From NCBI GenBank assembly GCA_963718105.1, contig OY970352.1, positions 4,774,001-4,838,000 on the forward strand: DNA of 64,000 nt, in the 5' to 3' direction. The translations under genes were made by a program, and so were the position numbers. The DNA comes from DASYKT01 sp963718105. Lineage in GTDB: Bacteria > Acidobacteriota > Blastocatellia > Pyrinomonadales > Pyrinomonadaceae. Under the pieces are notes generated by a model. The model was given only the letters and a program-made list of their open reading frames with translations. It did no database searches and had not been told where the DNA came from. How positions within the stretch are numbered: position 1 is the first letter of the stretch; each line of letters starts with the position of its first letter. Shown piece by piece: positions 50,695 through 59,877 of the stretch.

Positions 50695-52533
50695 TTACTG
50701 ATCGGACCCGCCGGTCCTCAGAGTTGGCGTAGTCTCGAATTTCACTTCATAACCTTCAGGAATTTTCGGCACCGTGACCCACAGGTCGTAGCTGGACATA
50801 GCGCGGCAGGTTCCCTGCGGCGCGAGGTAGCTGATCTGTAAAGTGACAAGTTTTTTCACGTCGTCGCGGACGGCTTTGTGAGTCAAGCCGATGGGAATGC
50901 GGCAATAGCCGGAGTTGATGTCGATGCCGAGCAGGGAATAATTTGCGAAATCGATCTTGCCGTTGAATTTTTTCACACAGATATCGTTGCCGGCATCGCG
51001 GCGGACGGCGGCAAAAAATTCGGCATTGTTTTTAATGACAAAAGAATGCTGCAGGTACATCCGGATACAGCCGTCAAGATCGATTTGGGTGGTCGTAAGC
51101 GTTTGCGGCGGAAGAGATGAAGCAGTGTCTTTTACCGTGGTCACGCCGCTTTCGTCGGTCTCGGTGTGCTCCCATTTCACCTGGTAATCGGGACGCATTT
51201 TTTCGATCACTATCCAGCCGCGATATTGCCCGTAGGCGCGGCAGCCGCCGTAAGTTTTGTTTACCCAGATCGTATAAGTTTTGGCAGCATCGTTGCGAAA
51301 AACTTGTGCGCGGGCGCTGACGTGGCAATCGCCGCTAGCGCTAAATCCGATCACGCTTTCTTTTTTGAGATCGGCTTTTAATTGCTGCGGCCCGGTGCAT
51401 TCTTTATTCGCCAAAAGAGTTTGATACTCGGCCTCGGTATAGACGCCTCCGGTGTCGCCGCGGCATCGATAAAACCTGGAACCGGCGTTACGCAGAATTT
51501 TTACGTCCGTTTCGGATAAGGCACGCTCCATATCTGTCGCGTTTCTGCCAGGTGTTTCCGGTGAGGCAAAACTGATATTTGGTCTGGGCGAGAGTTCCTG
51601 CCCGCCGGCGGACCAAACACGGTGCTTGTCAAAATCATCGCTGAAACTTTCCGAACGAAGGTCCATCTGATACTCGATGAATTTTACATTGTAATCGGCC
51701 GGAATTTTGGGGATGGTGAACAATCCCTCGCGCCAGCCTCCGGCGCGGCACCCGCCCCAGCGATTTTTTGTCAGCAAGGTAAATAATTTTTTCTTGTCGT
51801 CGCGATAGAGATTGGTTTCGACGCGCATCATGCAATCGCCGCCGGCCTGCCACCCGATCAGCGTCTGATCTTTCAGATCGACCTTGTCGACATCAAATAT
51901 TTTCCGGCACTGGTCAAAGCTCAGGAGGTTTTTCAGGCTTTCCTCGTTATAGACGCGGTTATCTATCTGCAGGCAGTTAGCGGGTGCCGAGGCCGACAGG
52001 CCGGTGTTAAAGAACCGGACTTCTTTGCCGTACTCTTCTTCCTCGGGCGTCAGCTTTTCGCTGATCTCAAAAGTGGCCCGGTACCCCGAGGGAAGTTTTG
52101 GCACGAGGACCCAGAGGCCGTGGGTGGTTATTCCGGCGCAGGGCGAATAGTGATGCGGGTGTGTGATCTGAAGCCGGTAGAGCATGGCGGCATCGTCCTT
52201 GATCACTTTGTGTTCGAGAGGGAATTCGTGGCACTGGGCGTTGCGAATATCCACGCCGAGCAGGGTGTATTTGTCGAAATCGATACGTCCGGCTTCTTTC
52301 CGGCAGACCTTGTTATATTCGTCAGCGCGGTAAAAGGCCGCCTCCAGCGTGTCCTGATCTTCAAAGACATAGCCGGGCTTTTCATGATCGTATTTAACAC
52401 AGCCAACCAGCTCTGCCTTCGTCGTTTCCAGCACGATTTGCGCCCTTGCGGCTGTTGAAAGCAACAACTGCAGCCCCAGCGCGAGCAGGAAAAAAGTAGT
52501 TAAATTTCGTGCAGTGTATGCCAAACCCATCAT
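50695..52533 (-). CDS. Secreted four-repeat protein (A-B-B-A architecture), unknown function
   Basis: A 612-residue exported protein (signal peptide ends near ARAQI). It consists of four diverged repeats of about 120 residues. Repeats 1 and 4 (type A) share IDFDKYTLLGVDIRNAQC / IDFANYSLLGIDINSGYC, a second Cys about 30 residues later and VLVPKLPSGYRATFE / VTVPKIPEGYEVKFE. Repeats 2 and 3 (type B) share TLIGWQAGGDCMM / SVIGFSASGDCHV, WGGCRAG / YGGCRAY, and IPADYNVKF / MRPDYQVKW. Each repeat ends with a GY/DYxVxFE strand. The conserved cysteines suggest disulphides. I do not recognise the family; binding or scaffolding in the envelope seems likely. Confidence 0.72.
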   Translation of the reverse strand: MMGLAYTARNLTTFFLLALGLQLLLSTAARAQIVLETTKAELVGCVKYDHEKPGYVFEDQDTLEAAFYRADEYNKVCRKEAGRIDFDKYTLLGVDIRNAQCHEFPLEHKVIKDDAAMLYRLQITHPHHYSPCAGITTHGLWVLVPKLPSGYRATFEISEKLTPEEEEYGKEVRFFNTGLSASAPANCLQIDNRVYNEESLKNLLSFDQCRKIFDVDKVDLKDQTLIGWQAGGDCMMRVETNLYRDDKKKLFTLLTKNRWGGCRAGGWREGLFTIPKIPADYNVKFIEYQMDLRSESFSDDFDKHRVWSAGGQELSPRPNISFASPETPGRNATDMERALSETDVKILRNAGSRFYRCRGDTGGVYTEAEYQTLLANKECTGPQQLKADLKKESVIGFSASGDCHVSARAQVFRNDAAKTYTIWVNKTYGGCRAYGQYRGWIVIEKMRPDYQVKWEHTETDESGVTTVKDTASSLPPQTLTTTQIDLDGCIRMYLQHSFVIKNNAEFFAAVRRDAGNDICVKKFNGKIDFANYSLLGIDINSGYCRIPIGLTHKAVRDDVKKLVTLQISYLAPQGTCRAMSSYDLWVTVPKIPEGYEVKFETTPTLRTGGSDQ

Positions 52534-52625
52534 GTCCCCCTGAATTTAGATAGTTATACCCCGAAGAGGTTAATAAAGTGAACGGGGCCTCTTCCGGTTT
52601 CTTGCGAGGTTTCATCCTATAAATA

Positions 52626-53003
52626 TTATATCTGGCGGACGGGGACGGGACGGTTGGTCAGATAGCCGTAGAGGCCGATAAGCGCAAGTATCAGCCCGAG
52701 CACAATATGTAAGACATCGTCGGCGGGTGTCCATTGGAAAAGCTGTTCGGGAAAGAGGTTGGCGTAGCTCGCGGCGAACTGATAGAGGTCGATCGAGCCG
52801 AAAACGAGATTAAAGGCGATCGCGGGCCACTCCAGCCGCGTCAGCACTATGGCCAGGCCGATCACGCCAAAAATAATATGAAAGATATTATAAGGCGCGG
52901 CATCGCTGGTCGGGGTAAGTTCGGGTGACAGAAGAAAGCCCAAGGCGCCGACTAAGATCAGCACGGGGCCGAAAATCGCTAATGTCGCCCGGTTAAAACT
53001 CAT
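52626..53003 (-). CDS. DUF4383-like membrane protein
   Basis: A 125-residue protein from ATG 53003 (the longer frame lacks a ribosome site and is charged). Four hydrophobic segments (AIFGPVLILVGALGFLL, NIFHIIFGVIGLAIVLT, AFNLVFGSIDLYQFAA, VLHIVLGLILALIGLYG) with His residues at helix starts follow the DUF4383 layout. It is an integral membrane protein of unknown role. It lies 85 bases from the DHFR-like gene on the same strand. Confidence 0.7.
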   Translation of the reverse strand: MSFNRATLAIFGPVLILVGALGFLLSPELTPTSDAAPYNIFHIIFGVIGLAIVLTRLEWPAIAFNLVFGSIDLYQFAASYANLFPEQLFQWTPADDVLHIVLGLILALIGLYGYLTNRPVPVRQI

Positions 53004-53087
53004 ATTATTAGTATTCGAAATTATTATGACGCCGGATGCAAGCCGTCGGGCGCAGTTCAGGCGCAATTCAAGGCGACGCAACGCCGC

Positions 53088-53657
53088 TTAATTTTTTATT
53101 TTATATGAAACATAGACGCAGCCGTTCTTAAATGGGCGGCATTCCAGCAGCTCCAGATCGACCTGGCGGTCCATCTCGTGAAACAGCGGGATCCCTGAGC
53201 CAAGCAGGACCGGGTGGATATTAAAACCGATCTCATCTATCAAACCGGCCTCAAAAAAAGTTCTCGCCAGATCGCCGCCGCCCATCAGGCAGATATCCTT
53301 GCCTTTTTGGGTTTTGAGCTTTTTTACGAATTCCACCGCATTATCGCTAACGATCTCGACGCCTTCATGCTCACCGGGCTTTAGCGTCCTCGAAAAAACA
53401 TAGGAATTAATGCCCGCATAGGGATCGGAACTTTGTTTTTTCTTTGCGGATTTTTTTGGCGATTTTTTTGGCCGGGGATACATTTTAAGGCTGACCTCGT
53501 ATGTTTTGCGGCCCATCAGCATCGCGTCAAATTTTTTCCAGTAAGTTTTCATTATTTCCGCGGCTTCGTCGCTCCACATCAGCCAATCCACGGCATCGTC
53601 TTTGCGCGCGATGTAATTATCCAGGCTGTTTGCCCCGCCAAATATTATTTTTCTCAT
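53088..53657 (-). CDS. Dihydrofolate-reductase/RibD-C-like protein
   Basis: A 189-residue protein from ATG 53657 with the DHFR fold of the RibD C-terminal superfamily: KIIFGGANSLDNYIARKDDA, DAMLMGRKTYEVSLKMYPRP (the cofactor motif MGRxTYE), GKDICLMGGGDLARTFFEAG and HPVLLGSGIPLF. A basic insert of about 20 residues (PKKSPKKSAKKKQSSD) follows the first cofactor motif and is unusual. Family members are pyrimidine reductases or proteins of unknown activity; it is unlikely to be the housekeeping folate reductase. GGAGTG is at a good distance upstream. Confidence 0.82.
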   Translation of the reverse strand: MRKIIFGGANSLDNYIARKDDAVDWLMWSDEAAEIMKTYWKKFDAMLMGRKTYEVSLKMYPRPKKSPKKSAKKKQSSDPYAGINSYVFSRTLKPGEHEGVEIVSDNAVEFVKKLKTQKGKDICLMGGGDLARTFFEAGLIDEIGFNIHPVLLGSGIPLFHEMDRQVDLELLECRPFKNGCVYVSYKIKN

Positions 53658-53719
53658 GATCACTCCTCTAAAGTTTAAGGACTGCAAATTTATCAGACTT
53701 TAATATGTGTCTTTCAAAA

Positions 53720-53791
53720 GCTCACTATCAACTATGAACTGTGAACTATTAACTGTTAATCAGATAAAACAGTTAATAGTTGATAGTGAGC
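53720..53791. repeat. Family D inverted repeat, second copy
   Basis: GCTCACTATCAACTATGAAC, TGTGAACTATTAACTGTT, and then AACAGTTAATAGTTGATAGT followed by GAGC. The words AACTATTAACTGTT are shared with 30240-30321; outer ends differ. Confidence 0.75.
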
Positions 53792-53859
53792 ACGACATCA
53801 CAAAATAGATGTTAATTAAAACCGCTATCATCTGTCTTGGCGTTTTTTGATATTGATAT

Positions 53860-54582
53860 TTAACGCGCGGAGCGCAGGGTGGTACGGCAATTTGCCGGTG
53901 AGGTTTTGGTGGCTTTGCGAAATTGTTTATAAAAGCGGCTCAGATCGTTGTAACCGACGTCGTAGGAAATTGCGGCGATCTCTTCGCCGATCGAAAGTTT
54001 AAAAGTCGCTTCGGCAAGGCGGACCTGATGCAGATAGCTGCTCGGATTTAATTCATAATCGCGCTTGAACTGCCGCGATAAATGCTCGGGGCTAACCTTA
54101 AGCCGCGCGGCGATACGGGTTATCGAGGGGAATACCTGGTAGTTTTCATCGATCAGCCGTTTGGCCCCAATCGAAAGCAGAGACGGTTTTGTATTGATCG
54201 CTATTGATGTTTTATTACGAGAGGCATGCAAAATTTCGAGGGCTTGTTCGCTGCCGGTAAATTGGCCGGCAAAATCCGTTTCGAAGATCAACGCTTCTTT
54301 GGGAAAAGCAGCGGGAACATCCGTAAAACCGCCGATGCCGGTGAATTTTCCCTTCAGATCTTTGACGCGGAGTTTTACCAGCGAAAACGGCGGATAAAAA
54401 ATACCGAAGCGTTTTGATCTGAGCGGGACCTTTTCGCCGTCGGAAAAGAAAAAATACTCGCCGGACTTAAGCTCCATCACCTCGAGCAGCCAGCCGGCGC
54501 CGACGACAAAGGGCGAGACGCCTTCGCCGGGGATGGATATTTCGCCGCCAATAGCGTAAGCCCCGTCAGGTAACAGTTTCAT
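53860..54582 (-). CDS. AraC-family transcriptional regulator
   Basis: A 240-residue regulator. The C-terminal 100 residues hold two helix-turn-helix units (ITRIAARLKVSPEHLSRQFK and EEIAAISYDVGYNDLSRFYK), the AraC/XylS DNA-binding domain, with the conserved GYNDLSRFYKQFRKATKTSP. The N-terminal 140 residues are beta-rich (WLLEVMELKSGEYFFFSDGE) and probably a cupin-like sensor that I cannot assign. It stands between the DHFR-like gene and the hydrolase gene, both minus, and may regulate one of them. Confidence 0.88.
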   Translation of the reverse strand: MKLLPDGAYAIGGEISIPGEGVSPFVVGAGWLLEVMELKSGEYFFFSDGEKVPLRSKRFGIFYPPFSLVKLRVKDLKGKFTGIGGFTDVPAAFPKEALIFETDFAGQFTGSEQALEILHASRNKTSIAINTKPSLLSIGAKRLIDENYQVFPSITRIAARLKVSPEHLSRQFKRDYELNPSSYLHQVRLAEATFKLSIGEEIAAISYDVGYNDLSRFYKQFRKATKTSPANCRTTLRSAR

Positions 54583-54655
54583 AACCTGTAAATTGTAGAT
54601 CGAAAGCGGGGATTTATCTAATAATTCTGGCTTTGGCTAAAAGTCGCGGATATCG

Positions 54656-54682
54656 GCCACGAATTACACAAATAACACGAAT
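54656..54682. repeat. Intergenic word AGCCACGAATTACACAAATA
   Basis: GCCACGAATTACACAAATAA followed by CACGAAT. Nearly the same word occurs at 59878-59906, 35438-35464 and 28239-28258. Each occurrence lies in a gap close to a 3' end. Confidence 0.7.
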
Positions 54683-54697
54683 AAGAATCGAGGTTTC

Positions 54698-56194
54698 TTA
54701 CTTATCGGGAATCGGGACAAATTTCAGTTTTGGCAAAGAGATCTGCGTTTTGCGCACATCTTTTCCGTTTAGATAATCGGCCATAACCTGCTGCACGCGG
54801 CTGTCGATCAGAGTGCTTTCGTGCCCCGCATTTCCGATGACGAGATGTACGCTCCTGGTAAAGAATTTCCGTACCTCGTCGGCCTGCCACGGCGGTGTAT
54901 TGTTATCCAGTTCACCGCTGACGAAAAGCGTCGGCACGGCAGTGCGGAGGGCGCTGCGGTATTCATCCCCGAGATCGACATTGTCGGTCACGCCTTCGAC
55001 ATTAAGAGAAGGAAAGTTCACCATGCTGCCGAGCAGGGCCGTTTTCGCTTCGCGTTCGATCCGGGCGCCGCGCTCTTTGGTAGCCCCCGAGGCAGCATCC
55101 ATCATCACCGTCATCAATTGGATACCCGCGCCAAACTGGTTGTAGCGTTTTTCGGCAAATGTTTTCAGTATCGAATAATCGCCTTTATCCATCGTGTAAA
55201 ACCAGGCGGGAAAGATGGGCAGATCGTTACTATCGCCAAGATCGCGCATTATCAAAAATTGTAAGCCGAATTTACTTACTTTGATGTCAACCGGTTTTCG
55301 CGTGCGGCGGTCGGTGATGGTAACGGTTGCCGGTTCTTTTTCCAGACGGTCCATTACGCGTTTTAAGGTGCCGACCAGATCGGGAACCTTACTTCCTATT
55401 TCGGGATCGGCGGCGGCGATCTGCGCCAGTTTTTTGAGCGACTTGTCGGAAGTAAACGGGAGTTTATCGGTATTATTCGGGCCTTCGGTCCCAAACAACA
55501 CTACGCGGTCAAGATTTTCGCCGTGATAACGGATACAGGCGAGCGAAAGATGCGTGCCGTAGCTAAACCCGACCAGGTTTATTTTGGCTGCACCGAGAGC
55601 TTTGCGAAGGTCGTCAACGTCATGAGCGCTTTCGCGGGTGTTATAGGCCGCAATGTCTACGCCCTGCGAGCGAAAATGATCCGCTGTTTCCTTGATGCGG
55701 GTGTTGAATGTTTTTTGCGCCAGCGCCTCGTCGGCAAACATATCCGGCGGGAAAGATTCAGCGGCCGGACGGGTAAGATTTGGCTTCGAGCGCCCCACCC
55801 CGCGCTGATCGAGTAAATAGACATCGCCGACTTCCCGAAGTTTTTGAAAGGCGCGCATGTATTCCGGAACATAAGCCAATCCGATCGGCGAAGAACCGGG
55901 GCCGCCATCCAGAAATACGACGGGGTTACCCGGCTTTTCCGCGGTGCTTTTCAGCTTCAGAAACGCCAGCTCGATCAGGTTGGAATCCTTTTTGGCCCGG
56001 TTTTCGCGGACCATAAGATGGCCGAGGTCTCCCTCTACCGGTTTCCCCTCGACAGTGATCTTGAAAGGTTCAAACCAGACTTCGCCTTCTTTGCGTGCGT
56101 GCGTGTTTTCCTGCGCGCCTCCCTGCCCGTATGAAGCGTGGCACATCAGCGTCAGAAACACAGCGGCACATAAGACCAGACTTTTAATATTCAT
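54698..56194 (-). CDS. Secreted alpha/beta hydrolase (proline-iminopeptidase/TAP-like)
   Basis: A 498-residue exported hydrolase (signal peptide to about YGQGG). The oxyanion loop is in VVFLDGGPGSSPIGLAYVPE, the following strand has YLLDQRGVGRSKPNL, and the nucleophile elbow is LVGFSYGTHLSLACI. Asp in SGELDNNTPPWQ and His in IGNAGHESTL complete the triad. This is the S33 peptidase/tripeptidyl-aminopeptidase pattern with a helical cap of about 200 residues. It should remove N-terminal residues from peptides in the periplasm or outside. The promoter must lie in the 160-base gap to the ECF locus. Confidence 0.88.
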   Translation of the reverse strand: MNIKSLVLCAAVFLTLMCHASYGQGGAQENTHARKEGEVWFEPFKITVEGKPVEGDLGHLMVRENRAKKDSNLIELAFLKLKSTAEKPGNPVVFLDGGPGSSPIGLAYVPEYMRAFQKLREVGDVYLLDQRGVGRSKPNLTRPAAESFPPDMFADEALAQKTFNTRIKETADHFRSQGVDIAAYNTRESAHDVDDLRKALGAAKINLVGFSYGTHLSLACIRYHGENLDRVVLFGTEGPNNTDKLPFTSDKSLKKLAQIAAADPEIGSKVPDLVGTLKRVMDRLEKEPATVTITDRRTRKPVDIKVSKFGLQFLIMRDLGDSNDLPIFPAWFYTMDKGDYSILKTFAEKRYNQFGAGIQLMTVMMDAASGATKERGARIEREAKTALLGSMVNFPSLNVEGVTDNVDLGDEYRSALRTAVPTLFVSGELDNNTPPWQADEVRKFFTRSVHLVIGNAGHESTLIDSRVQQVMADYLNGKDVRKTQISLPKLKFVPIPDK

Positions 56195-56357
56195 TATTAT
56201 TGTCCTTTTGACAGCGAACCGTTAAGAATAAGACGTTTCAGGATCCCGCTATGTTAACACCGGAAAAATACTTTTTCTGACGTTAAAATAAGGAATCCTG
56301 CGCGAACCTTCGAACAGTTTGGCAGATTGTCGTCTCTTAAATATACGGATAGCGTTT

Positions 56358-56903
56358 ATGGATGTTGCAAAAAAAGAAATGCTTTTGGTGCTGCGCTCTC
56401 AGACGGGCGACCGCGCGGCATTAGATGAATTGTTAAGATCGATCCAGGCGCCGCTTTACCGCTATATTTTTCGTTTGACCGGCCGCCAAGACCTGGCTGA
56501 AGATATTTTACAAGACGTGTTTCTTATCATTTACCGAAAGATCGGCTGGCTCGATGCGCCCGAGGTTTTTCAGGCATGGGCTTACCGGATCGCTTCGCGC
56601 GAGGCCTTCCGGCATTTGAAGAAAGAAAAGAAGTGGCGGGAACAGGTCAGAGACGAGGAAATTCTCGGAGCGCTGCCGGCCGGAGATGAAAAGCCGGCGT
56701 ATGAACCCGAATTGGTGGAAAAGATCCCCGCATTTCTTTCCGAAGTCTCGCCGGCCAGCCGGGCGGTCTTAATTCTTCACTATTTGAATGAAATGTCTTT
56801 GAGCGAGGTGGCGGAAATATTAGGGATCACAACGGGCACCGCGAAATCACGCCTGGCGTATGGACTGGAAACAATGCGAAAGCTGATCAAAAAGGAGAAA
56901 TGA
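56358..56903 (+). CDS. ECF-type RNA polymerase sigma factor (second locus)
   Basis: A 181-residue sigma factor from ATG 56358. Region 2: LLRSIQAPLYRYIFRLTGRQ and DLAEDILQDVFLIIYRKIGW; region 4: LPAGDEKPAYEPELVEKIPA then SRAVLILHYLNEMSLSEVAE and ILGITTGTAKSRLAYGLETM. It differs from the sigma at 21765 in length and sequence, so it is not a recent duplicate. No anti-sigma with a zinc motif follows; instead two tiny membrane proteins do, which may take that role. Confidence 0.9.
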   Translation: MDVAKKEMLLVLRSQTGDRAALDELLRSIQAPLYRYIFRLTGRQDLAEDILQDVFLIIYRKIGWLDAPEVFQAWAYRIASREAFRHLKKEKKWREQVRDEEILGALPAGDEKPAYEPELVEKIPAFLSEVSPASRAVLILHYLNEMSLSEVAEILGITTGTAKSRLAYGLETMRKLIKKEK

Positions 56904-56906
56904 AAG

Positions 56907-57005
56907 ATGGCAGACAAAAGTATGAAAAAGTGGATCATTATTTTCGCTGTCGTTGAGGCGTTAGTGCTGGGTGCGATCGTTATTTATGTCATTTTCTATA
57001 AATAA
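56907..57005 (+). CDS. 32-residue single-span membrane peptide
   Basis: ATG 56907 with AGGAG ten bases upstream opens a frame of 32 residues: a basic head (MADKSMKKW) and one membrane helix (IIIFAVVEALVLGAIVIYVI). It begins three bases behind the sigma stop and ends 14 bases before the next gene, so it is surely in the operon. Small spans of this sort modulate larger membrane proteins; here the sigma pathway or the two-span protein are candidates. Confidence 0.7.
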   Translation: MADKSMKKWIIIFAVVEALVLGAIVIYVIFYK

Positions 57006-57019
57006 AGCAAGGAGATACT

Positions 57020-57304
57020 ATGTCGGACAAATTAGATGAAATTCGCGAAAAAACTCTCGCTCAAATAGAAAAAACCGAGCGAAATTATAAGCTGGCGTTC
57101 ATCGGGGCCGCGGCTGTAGAATTGGCTTTCTTTGCCGCGTATTTGCTGTTGGCGGATTTTTCCAATCGCCTGCACGTACTTTTATTGCTGGTAACCGTAG
57201 CCATCTACACCGTTACCGCTTTTGGCTTGCTGGCGTTGGGGGCGCATATCAATCGCAGCACGTTACGGGTTTTAAGAGCGATAGAACGTTTTGGAAACGA
57301 CTAA
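57020..57304 (+). CDS. Two-span membrane protein of the second ECF locus
   Basis: A 94-residue protein with a charged, coiled-coil-like head (LDEIREKTLAQIEKTERNYK), two membrane helices (AFIGAAAVELAFFAAYLLLA and LHVLLLLVTVAIYTVTAFGL) and a short basic tail. AAGGAGATACT precedes its ATG. It may work as a membrane anchor or anti-sigma for the factor encoded upstream. I do not know the family. Confidence 0.68.
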   Translation: MSDKLDEIREKTLAQIEKTERNYKLAFIGAAAVELAFFAAYLLLADFSNRLHVLLLLVTVAIYTVTAFGLLALGAHINRSTLRVLRAIERFGND

Positions 57305-57378
57305 AAAATAAACCTTTTCCCCGGTTTTTTCGTAACTTACAACGGCAAAAGTATCTATATAACCGGATAAAATAAAAT

Positions 57379-59817
57379 ATGAATAAAAGCATCTTTACGC
57401 GCTATTTTCTTACCCTAACACTCTTATTTTCAATGTTTGCGGCGTTCCTGCCGCAGCCCGGACAGGCCCAGACGGCCGCCGCCCCCGCTGCGCAAACCGC
57501 TTCCGATCTGCAAACGAAGCTTGCGGGGATCGAAGAAAAGGTTGAAAAACGCCGCAAAGAACTCGGTATCCCGGGAATGTCGCTGGTCATTGTAAAAGAC
57601 GACCAGATCATTTATATGAAAGGGCTGGGGTATAAAGATTTTGAAAAACAGATCGCGGTCACGCCCGACACGCAGTTTGCGATCGGCTCGGCCACCAAAG
57701 CTTTTACCGCGCTGACCGCGCTGATGTCCGTTGATGAAGGCAAGCTTTCTCTGGACGATTCGCCAAAAAAATACCTGCCCTATTTTAAGATCAACAATCC
57801 GGACATCGATTCGAAGATCACCGTGCGCGATCTGATGTGCCACAGCTCGGGCCTTAACCGCACCGACCTGGCCATGATCACCGGAAAATTGACGCGCCAG
57901 GAATTGATCCAGGTTGCGGGCGAAGCAAAACCCGTCGCGGGCCTGCGCGAAAAATTCATGTACCAGAACCTGATGTTCACCGCGGCCGGAGAGATCGTCG
58001 CGACGGTGCAGAAAGAGCCCTGGGAAAAATTTATTCCCGAAAGAATATTTAAACCGCTGGGGATGAAAAACAGCTCGCTCTCGATGAAGCAGATGGAAAA
58101 AGTAAAAGATTTTTCCTATGGCTATCAATACAACTTTGACACGAAAGAAACACAGCGGCTGCCATTTCGCGATATCGATCAGGTCGCGCCCGCGGGCTCG
58201 ATAAATTCTTCGGCAAGAGACATGGCTGAGTGGCTGCGGTTTGTCTTAAACGGCGGCACGGTGAATAACAAACCTCTTGTTTCAGCGCAAAACTACCAGG
58301 AATGGACCAAGCCGCAAATGAAGATAGGCGGCACGTCGTCTTACGGGCTGGGGTGGTTTCTGCAGGAATGGAACGGGCTGAAAGTGGTCCAGCACGGCGG
58401 CAATATCGATGGATTTAATTCGCTGGTGGCGATGATCCCGGAAAAGAAACTGGGATTTGTCATGCTGACAAATGTTTCCGGGTCGCCGCTGGGCGGTGAG
58501 CTGATGCAGATCGTCTGGAAAGGAATTCTGGGAGAGAAAACGCCGGAAGATTCAGGCAAGCTGCCGCTGAAAACAATGGAAAGAATGGCGGGCAGGTACC
58601 GCTTTGCCGAAGCCAAAATGGATGTCGAGGTAAAGATCGAGGGAGATCATATGACCTTGAATGTGCCGGGACAGCCTGCTTACACGCTGGAAAGATTCGC
58701 GCCGCGCCAGTTCAAATTGGGCGGAGCGCCGGATGGGTTTGCGGTCAAATTCAATCCCGAACAGGGCGACGCAACCGAACTCTACCTGCAGCAGCCGCAG
58801 GGAAATTACACCCTGCCGCGGATAAAAGATGACGGCAGCGTGGGGGTGACCACACCTTCGGGGCCAAATCCCGCAAAAGAATTGATCGGCAAATATGAGG
58901 GAGCAACCGGGCGCTCGGTCGAGATAAAAGACGAGGCCGGCAAGATCTCGCTGGTGGTCCCGGGACAGCAGCCCTACGAATTAAAAGAAAAGGCCAAAGA
59001 CCTTTACAGCTCGATCCCGCTGCCGGACGAGTACGGCCTGAAAGTTACGCGCGCGGCGGACGGCAAGCTCGAAGGCATCGAGATGGTCCAACCTACCGGC
59101 AACGTTAAATTTAAATACACGGGCGTTAAGGAAGCGCCGAAGATCACGTCAGATGAATTGATGGCAAAGGTTGTCGAAGCATCGGGCGGGGAAACGAATT
59201 GGCGGAAGCTTAGTTCGCGCGTCAGCACTTTTGAAATGGACCTGGAAAACGAAGGCGTCAAAGGCCACGGAATTATCTATGCCAAGGCGCCGAATAAAAC
59301 CGCAACGCTCACGACCATGACCGCCCTCGGTAAAGACATCGCCGACGGATACGAATATTTTGACGGCACCGGCGGCCAGGAGTACTATTCGTTCGCCCCG
59401 GTGTCGGCCTACGCCGGCAAACGATTGGAAGACGCCAAATTAGGTGCGGATTTTTATTCGCTGCTGGATTGGAAAACAAGCTTCAAGAAGATCCAGGTGG
59501 TCGATATCGCCAAGGTCGGCGGCGAGGAATGCTACGTTGTTTCCTTCGAACCGGAAAAAGGAACGAAATTTACCGAGTATTACTCGACCAAGTCTTTCCT
59601 GCTGCTCAAACACGATGGCGTCCAGCCGTCTAGCACGAGCAGTATCGAATATCCCTTTACCATCACGTTTTCCGATTACCGCGATGTCGATGGCGTAAAA
59701 CTGCCGTTTAGAACGGTGAACTCTTCGCCTTCGAGCGGCAACATCGTAACGACCGTTAAAGAAGTGAAACACAACGTAGAGATCAAAGACGATGTGTTTA
59801 AGCTGAAGAAAATGTAG
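57379..59817 (+). CDS. Secreted serine beta-lactamase-like hydrolase with extra C-terminal domains
   Basis: An 812-residue exported protein (signal to about QAQTA). Residues about 50-390 are a class C beta-lactamase/esterase fold: the SxxK nucleophile in FAIGSATKAFTALTAL, a tyrosine loop in SYGYQYNFDTKE as candidate YxN, and the third element HGG in VVQHGGNIDGFNSL. Then come two small beta domains (about 400-600, LNVPGQPAYTLERFAPRQFK, and SLVVPGQQPYELKEKAKD, which resemble one another). The end (about 600-812) has a LolA-like look: LMAKVVEASGGETNWRKLSS and YRDVDGVKLPFRTVN. It may hydrolyse peptides or esters outside; it is probably not a resistance enzyme. Confidence 0.82.
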   Translation: MNKSIFTRYFLTLTLLFSMFAAFLPQPGQAQTAAAPAAQTASDLQTKLAGIEEKVEKRRKELGIPGMSLVIVKDDQIIYMKGLGYKDFEKQIAVTPDTQFAIGSATKAFTALTALMSVDEGKLSLDDSPKKYLPYFKINNPDIDSKITVRDLMCHSSGLNRTDLAMITGKLTRQELIQVAGEAKPVAGLREKFMYQNLMFTAAGEIVATVQKEPWEKFIPERIFKPLGMKNSSLSMKQMEKVKDFSYGYQYNFDTKETQRLPFRDIDQVAPAGSINSSARDMAEWLRFVLNGGTVNNKPLVSAQNYQEWTKPQMKIGGTSSYGLGWFLQEWNGLKVVQHGGNIDGFNSLVAMIPEKKLGFVMLTNVSGSPLGGELMQIVWKGILGEKTPEDSGKLPLKTMERMAGRYRFAEAKMDVEVKIEGDHMTLNVPGQPAYTLERFAPRQFKLGGAPDGFAVKFNPEQGDATELYLQQPQGNYTLPRIKDDGSVGVTTPSGPNPAKELIGKYEGATGRSVEIKDEAGKISLVVPGQQPYELKEKAKDLYSSIPLPDEYGLKVTRAADGKLEGIEMVQPTGNVKFKYTGVKEAPKITSDELMAKVVEASGGETNWRKLSSRVSTFEMDLENEGVKGHGIIYAKAPNKTATLTTMTALGKDIADGYEYFDGTGGQEYYSFAPVSAYAGKRLEDAKLGADFYSLLDWKTSFKKIQVVDIAKVGGEECYVVSFEPEKGTKFTEYYSTKSFLLLKHDGVQPSSTSSIEYPFTITFSDYRDVDGVKLPFRTVNSSPSSGNIVTTVKEVKHNVEIKDDVFKLKKM

Positions 59818-59877
59818 GCGTGATAGGCGATACGTAATACGCGATACGTTTGGTGTGGTTCGTGGTTAATTTATTTT

